A stretch of 64,000 bases of DNA from a halophilic archaeon (GTDB lineage Archaea > Halobacteriota > Halobacteria > Halobacteriales > Haladaptataceae), in the NCBI GenBank assembly GCA_003298465.1, contig QNGA01000008.1, forward strand, positions 186,001 through 250,000, in the 5' to 3' direction. The notes under the pieces were generated by a model, which was not told the origin of the DNA, did not search any database, and worked only from the letters and a program-made list of their open reading frames with translations. The translations under genes were made by a program, and so were the position numbers. Shown in pieces: positions 34,997 through 43,338 of this stretch; within the stretch, counting starts at the first letter, position 1, and every line of letters starts with the position of its first letter.

Positions 34997-35253
34997 ACGG
35001 TGATGTCAAAGCGGATGAGCAAGATGAGCTCTCTGAGATCATAGCCGAAACCGTTGACTTTTACATTCCATCGATGGAGTATGAGGTGGACACTTACACG
35101 TACGCTGATGACCCAATCGAATTAATCCCCGGTGAGGAAGTTGCCTGCTTTGTTCTCCAACAAACTGTCAAGGACATACTTGAAGCAATTATCGGGACTG
35201 AGCCGTTCGAAGAATACAGTAAAAGCAACTTGCACGGAATCGGTGAGTATTGA
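34997..35253 (+). pseudogene. Gene fragment, unknown family
   Basis: The frame read as GDVKADEQDELSEIIAE then SMEYEVDTYTYADDPIELIP and VACFVLQQTVKDILEAI has clear coding character, ending at TGA 35251-35253. No suitable start exists upstream of an internal ATG at 35074. It looks like the C-terminal part of a truncated gene. Family not recognised. Confidence 0.45.
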
Positions 35254-35303
35254 CGTGGACGGCCATGCTTCGCGCGTAGCTCTCCATCATCACATGGGAT
35301 CGT

Positions 35304-36017
35304 CTACGGAAGTGCAACTGAAATAGCTTGAAAGATGAAACCCGAGATGAGGATGGCCAATCCAAGACGCCTGAATTGTGCCTCTGATTTTTCTATCCGT
35401 TCTTCAATGGGAGCAGACATGGAATAAAAGGGTCCTTTTTTGAAAATCTTTGGTTCGCCCTCATTTTCTAAAGCAATCACTAATTCCACATATCTGCCTA
35501 TGCCTGAAGAATTCTTTTCTTTGGTATTAAATCCGTATACGCGATCCCAATCTTGAGATTTATTCTTGATATCATCATCACAGAATGCCTCCTTCAATTC
35601 GTGAAAACCTTTATTATATAAATGGTTTTCAGGAACACTACCCGCTCCTTCAGCCATTCGTCTCAGGTGGGAATCGGGAGACTCTGATCCAAGAGTTCTC
35701 CCTTTAAAATATAAATATTCAATTTGGTGAGCTTCAGCATTAGGGTCGCATAAGATGGTGAAGGCATCCCCGTTGTCCTCTATTCGTAGACGGTCAAGAG
35801 CACTTTCTAGCTTTCCTGGGAAGAAATGATTACAGAAGAAAGGGATATCTGGTATCGCCAGAATAGAAGCTCCGAGAATATCGAGTGCCAACCCGACACC
35901 GAGAATGGTCCGACTGGGGTTCCATCTGAGACAAGCCCAGGAAAGGAAGACAACAAGTATTGAGACAAAAATCGCGATCAGGGCGTATCTTAGTCTCGGT
36001 GATTTCAGCGTTACCAT
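35304..36017 (-). CDS. Membrane protein with cytosolic domain, unknown, AT-rich
   Basis: A 237-residue protein with two N-terminal helices (about 10-30 and 38-58) and one C-terminal helix (about 217-235) enclosing a soluble middle of about 155 residues (DNGDAFTILCDPNAEAHQIE). Codon use is more AT-rich than in the flanking genes, a sign of transfer. No domain recognised; function unknown. Confidence 0.65.
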   Translation of the reverse strand: MVTLKSPRLRYALIAIFVSILVVFLSWACLRWNPSRTILGVGLALDILGASILAIPDIPFFCNHFFPGKLESALDRLRIEDNGDAFTILCDPNAEAHQIEYLYFKGRTLGSESPDSHLRRMAEGAGSVPENHLYNKGFHELKEAFCDDDIKNKSQDWDRVYGFNTKEKNSSGIGRYVELVIALENEGEPKIFKKGPFYSMSAPIEERIEKSEAQFRRLGLAILISGFIFQAISVALP

Positions 36018-36773
36018 CTTATCTTCACTCGTAGAATGTGATCAGGGAAAATGAATAAGGTTCGGTAATTGTCGTGTTATCCTACGGCACGCTCAGAGAG
36101 AATCCGTGACCATCTACCTACCTGTAATAATTGTGGTGAAAAATCAAACGAGTCCTAAGAACAATCGACGGCAATGGTGAAAACCCCCGTTTTCAGAATC
36201 GTTTGCTTGCTACTGTGAACCAGTATCAATTTCAAATAAGACTATCGATGAAGAAATCTCCAAATCATGGGAACATCTAACCCCTGAATCACAATTCTAA
36301 CCCCTGCGACCGCCGTTGCCGTACCGTCACTTCCCTACCCACTATGGAATCTAAATCCCCATGCGGCACAGCGAGTGTGCTGTAGGGGTCGATGGTATCC
36401 TACGTGGTCGTTGACGAGCAGCGGTTGCTCGTCAGCGAGCCGCAGGTACCTCAACCGCCACTCTGCTGTCTCTCGTGACACCCATGTCGCCCCGTGACGT
36501 CCATTCTTGAGACGGTGGTTCACGGCGGGACGTCTCGCCTCGTATGAGTGTCTACATATGCTGGATTGGTTGCGTCGTCATTTAGCTGGCGTAGACGGCG
36601 GTATCAGACGGTGATGGGTGTTACAGTAGGAGATGTTTGTAATGGCAAGTTCGAAAGTACCCGTGTATGGCTTGCGACACGCTGTGTCATTGCCTCGGAA
36701 TCAGATTTGCGTTCTGTCAACGTTTTGTCTCGCCCGTAGTTACGGCTATCCCTTCCAATGGTATGTGGGTAGT
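36018..36773. other. Gene-free stretch with decayed sequence
   Basis: About 755 bases without a convincing gene. CTAACCCCTG occurs twice about 20 bases apart (around 36276-36305). A minus-strand frame at 36335-36523 contains a self-complementary GACGAGCAACCGCTGCTCGTC stretch and a protein-like reading, but no family. It is probably a mobile-element scar. Confidence 0.35.
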
Positions 36774-37541
36774 TCAAAATAGATTTCTGATGCGCCCCGA
36801 TACAGAGCCACTCAGAGACGAAAGTGGCTCAACGATAGCCGACCAGGCCTTACGTTGCTTGTTTTCACTGCTATTCGGCTGCTCTGTAAGTTCCTCTATC
36901 TCTCCAGTATTGATACCAGTGTGTGCTTTACTATTTGAGGCTTCTTCAACATTTAGGGGCTCATTCAATACTATCTTCTCGGGATATCTGGTTACTGGTA
37001 ATACCTGTCTTTGTCCTAAATGGTCGGTGTATGAGAGATACAACTTGAATCGAAATCCCTCAACTCGGCTTTCTAGTAGTCCTTCTGTTCCAACCCGAAA
37101 CGATTGCACACCGTTATAGTGAGGGTGTTTTTTCAGTTTCATACTGGGGGCAGCGTAAAACTCAACATTCTCTCGCTGGCCTGCGATAGAGGATTCACCT
37201 TCAAGATTTGAATCAGGACTTCCCCGTATCACTCGGGACGTTGAGGGACCATCGGGAGCTATCAAATCATTTGAAGGGAAGGCAACTTGTGTGATCAGTT
37301 TGAGATCAGTCGCAACACCGTTCCCTAAGTTGGAAAGCCAGAGATGTACGCTCTCATCCTCATATCTGTAGTCACTAACCGCTATGACTGGCTTTTTATC
37401 CCGTTTCGTCAACTCGTGTTGTTGTTTCTGAATTTTATACTGCTGCCTATACAGAACCACCAGTAGTAGTGATAAGAGTAGCGACCCAGCCGTGTCTAAT
37501 ACCATTCCCCAGTTCTCAAGCCAGGTAATAATCTCTACCAT
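36774..37541 (-). CDS. Single-span membrane protein, unknown, AT-rich
   Basis: A 255-residue protein with one N-terminal helix (about 14-32), a basic/Gln-rich juxtamembrane segment (YRQQYKIQKQQHELTKRD), a beta-rich soluble domain (PVIAVSDYRYEDESVHLWLS to KLYLSYTDHLGQRQVLPV) and a polar tail. It starts eight bases after the stop of the 37550-38620 gene on the same strand, so the pair is an operon. No family recognised. Confidence 0.65.
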   Translation of the reverse strand: MVEIITWLENWGMVLDTAGSLLLSLLLVVLYRQQYKIQKQQHELTKRDKKPVIAVSDYRYEDESVHLWLSNLGNGVATDLKLITQVAFPSNDLIAPDGPSTSRVIRGSPDSNLEGESSIAGQRENVEFYAAPSMKLKKHPHYNGVQSFRVGTEGLLESRVEGFRFKLYLSYTDHLGQRQVLPVTRYPEKIVLNEPLNVEEASNSKAHTGINTGEIEELTEQPNSSENKQRKAWSAIVEPLSSLSGSVSGRIRNLF

Positions 37542-37549
37542 GTGAAGGA

Positions 37550-38620
37550 CTAACTGTCTTTGAGCTGTTTACGAAGCAGTCCAAGAACAATTAACAGACC
37601 AACAGCCCAAGAGGAGAAAACTAATGGAGGCCCAGAACCACTGGGAAGAAGATTCAGTCGGAAATTCATAACAATTGCAAAATAGGATAACATTGGAATC
37701 ACCACAGAGAGGAATATAGTCGCAGCATTAAAATACAAGAAAGAAGCTAGGTCAGAAGTATTCTTGTTCCTAAGATCTTGTTCCACTCTCTCTAAGTCAT
37801 CCTCAAGATAATCAATACGAGTAGAAGTCTGAAGTAAATCTTGTTTCAGACTATCATGTCTTTGACGACTGAAGGAAGATGGATTAAAATCTGAGTTAGT
37901 AAAATCTACTGCTGGTATTGTAGTGGACGTGAAGTTCATTGCGGCCATATTTTGCATACCACTAGGTAAATTAGAATATTTTTGAAAATTCTTCTTCAGA
38001 TATTTTCTAGTTATATCTGATATATTGTCTATATCGTGGTGTTCTTTGTACTTTCTGACAAATCTATTAAACCGGGTATCTTCATTGGAGAACGAGGTGG
38101 AAGAAGAGCTGAGAATTCTAGTACTAATCTCTTTAGTAGGGAAATTATAATCCTCCGAATAATCATTCACAGATGCTTTTGCTAATTTCGTGTTAATCTC
38201 ACCCCTCCGCTCTTCCACTTTTTGGGAATGGTATTCTTTCTCTACTTCAGAATCTATCTTAGACTTGTCTTTATTTATAAAATTCGCAAGTCCCTCCATG
38301 ATATCATCATGTGATACCTTTTCTGGAGGACTGATGTAATGATTCCCTACCCGTTTTTCAACAAAATCGTCTACGTTCTTCCGTGCTGTCTTTTCAGCTT
38401 CGTCCTCCCAATTCTTTTCTATCTCTTCTATATCGTTCACTAGTGTTTCTTTCTTGGCTCTTTTATTTTCCAATTCGTTTTCAAGAGAAGACTGTCTTCG
38501 AGAAAGACGGCTAATTTCCCCTTTTACTTGCAAATACTCATTGACTAAGAGGGCAGTCAATATGGCGACAAAAACACTCGCTGAACCAGCTAAAGCCCCA
38601 TAGAATCTAGCGATGGCCAT
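37550..38620 (-). CDS. Membrane protein with long coiled coil, unknown, AT-rich
   Basis: A 356-residue protein. A membrane helix (about 10-28) leads into a coiled coil (about 32-75, EISRLSRRQSSLENELENKR). A long charged middle is followed by a second coiled coil (about 255-285) and two C-terminal helices (about 295-315 and 335-352). It is markedly AT-rich, with many AAA and AAT codons, unlike its surroundings. With the following gene it forms a two-gene cassette of foreign character. A membrane-associated defence or surface role is possible but not shown. Confidence 0.65.
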   Translation of the reverse strand: MAIARFYGALAGSASVFVAILTALLVNEYLQVKGEISRLSRRQSSLENELENKRAKKETLVNDIEEIEKNWEDEAEKTARKNVDDFVEKRVGNHYISPPEKVSHDDIMEGLANFINKDKSKIDSEVEKEYHSQKVEERRGEINTKLAKASVNDYSEDYNFPTKEISTRILSSSSTSFSNEDTRFNRFVRKYKEHHDIDNISDITRKYLKKNFQKYSNLPSGMQNMAAMNFTSTTIPAVDFTNSDFNPSSFSRQRHDSLKQDLLQTSTRIDYLEDDLERVEQDLRNKNTSDLASFLYFNAATIFLSVVIPMLSYFAIVMNFRLNLLPSGSGPPLVFSSWAVGLLIVLGLLRKQLKDS

Positions 38621-38757
38621 AATTAGCTCAGTAAACTAACTAATCATAATAGTTGCGGAAGAGTTGTGTAGTTGAAGAATCTATTAGGGAATAAAGCTAT
38701 TCTATCCCATCTTGTCAAGGGCATCACGTCGATTTTCGACGGGAGTATTGTCGTATT

Positions 38758-39000
38758 TCATCGTCGTCTGAGAACTGGAGTGCCGTAACTGGGATTGAAC
38801 CACTGCATTTCGAGCTCGTCCGACCACAGTCCGCGATCGATTGGATTGGCGACCGCGCCGTCGGCGTCTGCGTCAGCATCGGCACCATCTGAATCAGTGT
38901 CGCCGTCGTCGCTGTCGGAGTCGCTGTCACCGTCGTCGCTATCAGAGTCAGTGTTGGAATCACTGTTTGACCGCGTTTCCGAATCGGCGTGGGAAGACCT
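38758..39000 (-). pseudogene. Asp/Ser-repeat acidic fragment
   Basis: The minus strand encodes a run of Asp-Ser and Asp-Ala repeats followed by ADGAVANPIDRGLWSDELEM and a stop at 38758-38760. No start is found. It overlaps the small plus-strand gene region, so the coding strand is uncertain. Acidic low-complexity tails of this sort occur in haloarchaeal surface or adaptor proteins. Confidence 0.3.
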
Positions 39001-39008
39001 TTCATCCG

Positions 39009-39158
39009 GTGAAGCCGGTGTCTTCCCGTACTCAGCGCCAAGGCTATAGAGGACGACTCGCGCGCTACCAGCGCTCGAAGGTCGTCACACAGCCCGAGAA
39101 GTACAGTTGTGGTGACTGTGGTGGGGCGCTGCGCGTCGAGGAGGCCGACGACGAATGA
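39009..39158 (+). CDS. Small CxxC protein (possibly a 5'-truncated gene)
   Basis: A 49-codon frame from a GTG, reading RLARYQRSKVVTQPEKYSCG and DCGGALRVEEADDE, with one CGDC knuckle. It overlaps the next gene by ATGA. The sequence looks like the C-terminal end of a longer zinc protein. Confidence 0.5.
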   Translation: MKPVSSRTQRQGYRGRLARYQRSKVVTQPEKYSCGDCGGALRVEEADDE

Positions 39159-39349
39159 CGGCCAAACGCTGCCCACACTGTCGCCAGCGAGTGATGACAG
39201 CAGAGATGCATGGCCCCTCGGAAATCACGATTCGGCCATGCGGCCATGAAATCGGGATGATGGAGGAGTTGATCGACGCGGACCGTCTCGCCCCGCTGTC
39301 ACCCGGTGAGTGGCTCACCGAGTTCCTCGCCGACGCTGACGACAACTAA
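39155..39349 (+). CDS. Small zinc-ribbon protein
   Basis: A 64-residue protein with CPHCRQRV and RPCGHEIG, enough for one zinc site, and a helical acidic C-terminus (SPGEWLTEFLADADDN). It starts in an ATGA overlap with the preceding frame. Role unknown; similar small zinc proteins are typical of haloarchaeal mobile DNA. Confidence 0.65.
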   Translation: MTAKRCPHCRQRVMTAEMHGPSEITIRPCGHEIGMMEELIDADRLAPLSPGEWLTEFLADADDN

Positions 39350-39504
39350 CACCCCTGACGGTTTCGACCCTCCCCACCCTCTCATCCGTTCGTCCCCAAA
39401 CAGAACAAGTGCTGACACCGGTTAGTAGATTATACTAACCTTGGCGTATTCACTTCCGCTTTGGCTGGCGATTGTTTACGGAGTGGACTAGTGAAGAGTC
39501 TTCT

Positions 39505-39876
39505 ATGCTCCGTGAGACGCCCTTGTTCGATATACTCCTCAGCGAGCTTGCGATTGTCCTGGAGGAGACGCGGGACGACGAGATCGACGCTGATCGACTT
39601 GCCACGCTGATACTCGACAATGACGGGGATACATGGCTGCTGATCGGCCTGACTGAGGATGCAACAGCGGTCCTCACCGACAATCGGCTGATGAATTCGA
39701 TCATCCGAACACCAATTGAGCGTGATAGTCTAGATGGAAATGGACGTCGGCATATCGACCGCCAACGGACGGAAGGACAAGTGCTTGAGTCAGTCCAACA
39801 GCTTGGCAGGGCGTATTTTGACTGGGTTCATCCGCGCTATCGGTGGGTATTCGTTGCAGAATATACGGTCGAATGA
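39505..39876 (+). CDS. Hypothetical protein
   Basis: A 123-residue protein from ATG 39505 (MLRETPLFDILLSELAIVLE), with strands WLLIGLTEDATAVLTDN and a C-terminal aromatic stretch (YFDWVHPRYRWVFVAEY). The earlier TTG at 39472 is less likely. No domain recognised. Confidence 0.6.
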   Translation: MLRETPLFDILLSELAIVLEETRDDEIDADRLATLILDNDGDTWLLIGLTEDATAVLTDNRLMNSIIRTPIERDSLDGNGRRHIDRQRTEGQVLESVQQLGRAYFDWVHPRYRWVFVAEYTVE

Positions 39877-39882
39877 GGGTAT

Positions 39883-40587
39883 TTAGGCTGCTGTCGTGGT
39901 GTTCCAGAGGCCGTAGCCGCCTTGCTTGGCCTCCTGTTGCTTTTGTTCAAACTTCGCTCGCTTGCTAAACTCGCCGTCTGCTACCCGTGCATATCCCGTC
40001 CGGAGTAACTGGGTGTTGTACAGCCAATTGCCGGTATAGACATACGCCTGTAGGTGGCCGTCACTGTCGGTGCGCTCGATCTTCGGGTCAGTAACAATGG
40101 TCACTACCCTGTAATCTAATTGTGCTTTGGTCGTCTGGAGTGCTCGTTTGTGGATGACGCCGGTGTTAGGGACGCGTACGCCGATCAGATCGACGGTCCG
40201 GGTCTTCCCGTCGTGTTTGATCTTCACAGTTGTCGGATCGACGATCTTCGTCACGCGCGCCTCGAAGCGATCGCTCCCATTGGGCGCATCTACTCGGGCA
40301 GTCGTCCGCGTTCGAACATACGCCGTCTCGGTCGCCTGCGTCGTTGCTGTGGTCGTCTGAGTGGCCGTTGTCGGCGTCGTGCTGCTGGTTGTGGTCTGGG
40401 GGGTGGTTGTGGTCATCGCCTCGCTCGTCGTCGTTGCTGACGTGCTGGTCGGCGTCTGTGTTGTTTCTGTACTGGTGGGTGTCGTGGTGGTTGGGTCGTC
40501 GCTACTACCGCCGAGTCCAAGGCCGCCGAGACAGCCTGCGAGCGCGACGACGGCAACAAGGGCAAGAAGGGGAAGTGTGCGGGGCAT
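39883..40587 (-). CDS. Secreted lipoprotein with thermonuclease (SNase) fold, catalytic residues apparently lost
   Basis: A 234-residue protein with a lipoprotein signal peptide (lipobox VALAGC, Cys at 18), a Thr-rich linker (about 30-90, likely glycosylated) and an SNase-like OB fold (about 105-230; RFEARVTKIVDPTTVKI, DLIGVRVPN, LQAYVYTGNWLYNTQLLRTG). Aligned by eye to staphylococcal nuclease, the Arg-35, Asp-40, Glu-43 and Arg-87 positions read Asp, Arg, Asn and His. The fold may therefore bind nucleic acid or another ligand without cutting. It is anchored outside the cell. Confidence 0.75.
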   Translation of the reverse strand: MPRTLPLLALVAVVALAGCLGGLGLGGSSDDPTTTTPTSTETTQTPTSTSATTTSEAMTTTTPQTTTSSTTPTTATQTTTATTQATETAYVRTRTTARVDAPNGSDRFEARVTKIVDPTTVKIKHDGKTRTVDLIGVRVPNTGVIHKRALQTTKAQLDYRVVTIVTDPKIERTDSDGHLQAYVYTGNWLYNTQLLRTGYARVADGEFSKRAKFEQKQQEAKQGGYGLWNTTTAA

Positions 40588-40931
40588 ATATGCTGTCGTT
40601 GCTCTCGTTAGTTCAATATTCGGGGTGGCGAACGATGTTCGGAGCCGGCGTTCTGGGTGCGATCTTCTGTTGAAGCTATTTTAGTGGTGAACAGAAAGAG
40701 AGATGATACGTTCGTGGTGAAATTGAGCAGTGAATTCCAGGTATGGATGAAGAAGTTCGCTATCATAGAAGTTATCAGGAATGGCATCAAACCACTATGC
40801 CGCCAATATTTTGTTTTCAGTCACTCCCGATTCGTCTTCGAAGATTCGGTGGTGTGGAGCGTTTTTCAACTGTATATCCAAACTGTTCAGCTTGGTCTTC
40901 TGGCAATGTTAATCGTCTTGGCTTTGGTCTG
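40588..40931. other. Gene-free stretch
   Basis: About 345 bases between two minus-strand genes. Frames on both strands lack protein-like composition, and I see no repeat or hairpin worth noting. Confidence 0.5.
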
Positions 40932-41528
40932 TCAACGCTGCCAGAGTTCTGCAGCGTCTTGCGCAATTTGCTTGTGGTTTTTGTGCCACTCAGGCACCGC
41001 ATCTAAGTCCCAGTAACGCAGATCTTTGCCCTCGTGGGACACCTCTAACTCGCCATCAACTACTGTGCAGAGGTATTCGTGGGTGACGAGACAATGCGGA
41101 CCATAGTCACCTGGTTTCCGCGTATAGATGCCGACTAGTTCAACTGGTTCAACTACGAGACCACTCTCTTCACGCGTTTCGCGGATAGCCGTCTCTTCAG
41201 GCGATTCATTCGGCTCTGTATAGCCCCCTGGAAGGCACCACGTATCATCGTCAGCTCGGAGTTGGAGCAGAATTTCGCCATCGTCGTTGAAAATGGCTGC
41301 ATCGGCGCTTACTTTCGGCGTGGCACGTCCGACTTCAGCAGCAAAGCGGTCGCGAACATCCGCAGGTGGTAGGTCGACTGTCTGGCCATACCAGTGGCTT
41401 ACGAGTTCGAGGATGCGTTTATACCGCTGTTCATCATACGGGTCATCTGCGTATTCGAGCCCAGTCTGCGCCATGATCCGCAGCTCGTCAAGCAGCGCGA
41501 GGAACTCGTCGTCAGTATCGTCGGTCAT
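40932..41528 (-). CDS. Nudix hydrolase
   Basis: A 198-residue protein with an N-terminal helical extension (about 1-65, similar to the ADP-ribose pyrophosphatase-like group with a short wing) and a Nudix domain. The Nudix box is GGYTEPNESPEETAIRETRE followed by ESGL, matching Gx5Ex7REUxEExGU. It hydrolyses a nucleoside diphosphate linked to another moiety; the exact substrate cannot be read. Monocistronic. Confidence 0.9.
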   Translation of the reverse strand: MTDDTDDEFLALLDELRIMAQTGLEYADDPYDEQRYKRILELVSHWYGQTVDLPPADVRDRFAAEVGRATPKVSADAAIFNDDGEILLQLRADDDTWCLPGGYTEPNESPEETAIRETREESGLVVEPVELVGIYTRKPGDYGPHCLVTHEYLCTVVDGELEVSHEGKDLRYWDLDAVPEWHKNHKQIAQDAAELWQR

Positions 41529-41577
41529 GATAGGTCTGTATGGGAGACATACGTACGACCATTATAGTGCCGATTCC

Positions 41578-42582
41578 TCAGTTGACGCTCTCTAATGCTT
41601 CGAGAGCCTCGTCCGTGAGGGTTGCCACGACTTCATCTGCTGGCTGTACTTGCTGAGTTAGTCCTACACTCTGTCCTGCATAGAGCGGCAACTCCTCCAC
41701 ATCCCCATTCATGCTCGGAGTCGCGAGCGAATCCTCATAGCGGCGGACGGGAGTCCCATTGTCGGTTTCTGCAACAACATCGCCTTCTCCCGGCCGCTCA
41801 ATCGTCGGTTGCCCTGCGGCTTTCCAGTCCGCGACAGTCGTGTTTTCAATTACCCGATGCGGAACATCCGGCCAGCCCTCATCAAAGAGGGTCGAATAGA
41901 CCGTCTCGGTCTCATCAGCCTCGATAACACGCTGTCGATACAGCCGATGGACACGGGCTTCTTTGGTTGCAAGAAATCGCGTTCCAAGCCATGCTCCATC
42001 TGCACCAAGTGTAAGTGCAGCAGCAATCCCACGCCCATCTGCAATGCCGCCAGCGGCAATAACGGGCGTCTCAGGAACAGCATCGACAACACGTGGTACT
42101 AACGGGAGTGTCGCGACGTCACTCTGGACGTGGCCGCCTGCTTCCCAACCCTGTGCGACAATAATATCGACGCCAGCAGCAACCGCATCCTTTGCCTCTG
42201 CAGCACTCCCGACCGATTGGAGGACGATCCCGTCGTGGGAATGAATCTGGTCGACATACGGCGCAGCATCTCCAAATGCAAAGGAGAAGATGTCGACCCC
42301 TTCGTCGAGACAGACCCCAACGTGAGTCTCCGTCGAGATATCTTTAGCATTGGAATCTGCGACGATATTCACGCCGAACACTCCGTCAGTTCGTTGGTTG
42401 GTTTCCGTGAGAGCGTCACGCGTTGCCGCCTCGTCTCGCCACGTCACAGCGAGCATTCCAAGTGCGCCGGCGTCAGCAACTGTTGCCGCCAGCGCTGGAC
42501 TGGTCGCGCTTCCAATCGGCGCTTGAACAATCGGCACGTCAAGTCCTAGAGTCTCAGTGAGTGTGGTTGTCAGATGCGTCAT
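41578..42582 (-). CDS. Nitronate monooxygenase-like FMN enzyme
   Basis: A 334-residue TIM-barrel flavoprotein of the 2-nitropropane dioxygenase/NMO family. VPIVQAPIGSATSPALAATV opens the barrel. IIVAQGWEAGGHVQSD holds the conserved GGH. PVIAAGGIADGRGIAAALTL and GADGAWLGTRFLAT form the FMN phosphate site. It oxidises nitronates or a related small substrate in the cytosol. It is downstream of the GNAT gene on the same strand, but 150 bases apart. Confidence 0.88.
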   Translation of the reverse strand: MTHLTTTLTETLGLDVPIVQAPIGSATSPALAATVADAGALGMLAVTWRDEAATRDALTETNQRTDGVFGVNIVADSNAKDISTETHVGVCLDEGVDIFSFAFGDAAPYVDQIHSHDGIVLQSVGSAAEAKDAVAAGVDIIVAQGWEAGGHVQSDVATLPLVPRVVDAVPETPVIAAGGIADGRGIAAALTLGADGAWLGTRFLATKEARVHRLYRQRVIEADETETVYSTLFDEGWPDVPHRVIENTTVADWKAAGQPTIERPGEGDVVAETDNGTPVRRYEDSLATPSMNGDVEELPLYAGQSVGLTQQVQPADEVVATLTDEALEALESVN

Positions 42583-42731
42583 AGTCAGTCAAGTAGCGAA
42601 TTGTGGGAAGCATGCTTGATTCTGGTGATAGCTGCATGCACTCCAGTGCTCTGCTGATGTAGATACCAAGTAATATAATTACTATACTTGGATTAGAGAG
42701 GTGAAATCGGTGTGAGCTACGTCAAGAAGTG

Positions 42732-43175
42732 CTATAGTTTTTGAGTGAGCATTGTGGTTTGCTCAGTGAGAGTGAATCCGTTTTTCTTATAGAAATCGTA
42801 TGCTGGACTATCTCTCATTGTAAGAAGATACACTTGCTCAACGTTTTCGCGTCGAAGTTCGGTGATGAGATAGTCCAGAAGGTCTGTCCCAATACCACTC
42901 TGCTGTAAAGCAGTATCGACCAGCATCTCTTTCAAAAAGAAACGTTTGCCAGAGTGCCACTGTTCGAGATTTCCCATAGCGAAACCGATCACGTCACTAT
43001 TGCGAGTAGCTGCATATCCGCGATAGCCGGGTGCTTCCAGTATTTCATGTAGCCGTGTTTGAGCGGTTTGCTCTGTCCACGCGTCATTCCATGGCTCCTC
43101 ATTAAATACAGAACAATAGAGACGCACACACTCTGTGAGATCATTCTCTGAGACTGGTCGAAACGACCCCGTCAT
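42732..43175 (-). CDS. GNAT-family N-acetyltransferase
   Basis: A 147-residue acetyl-CoA dependent transferase. FRPVSENDLTECVRLY begins the fold. KEMLVDTALQQSGIGTDLLD contains the Q-x-x-G-x-G/A-type acetyl-CoA binding loop (QQSGIG). The end DFYKKNGFTLTEQT is the typical C-terminal motif. Start ATG 43175. The substrate is unknown. Confidence 0.85.
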   Translation of the reverse strand: MTGSFRPVSENDLTECVRLYCSVFNEEPWNDAWTEQTAQTRLHEILEAPGYRGYAATRNSDVIGFAMGNLEQWHSGKRFFLKEMLVDTALQQSGIGTDLLDYLITELRRENVEQVYLLTMRDSPAYDFYKKNGFTLTEQTTMLTQKL

Positions 43176-43338
43176 CAAAGAATAATTTAGACAGACCCGT
43201 ATTCAATACTATGGATGCGCTCTCTGTGGAATCTAACTATAGTGTTCGATTCACGCTCTGGACTCTACACGACCAAGTGATGAGCGCTGCAGCTGTGGTC
43301 CAATGTACTCTGATCGCCATTGCTGCTGCCGAACGGCG

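Noticed and set aside
38795..39049. Plus-strand Ser-rich protein across the Asp/Ser repeat
   Set aside because: Mirror reading of the acidic repeat on the other strand; the acidic reading is more haloarchaeal, and neither has a start.
40657..41016. Plus-strand membrane protein gene
   Set aside because: Overlaps the end of the Nudix gene in antisense and has no promoter or family.
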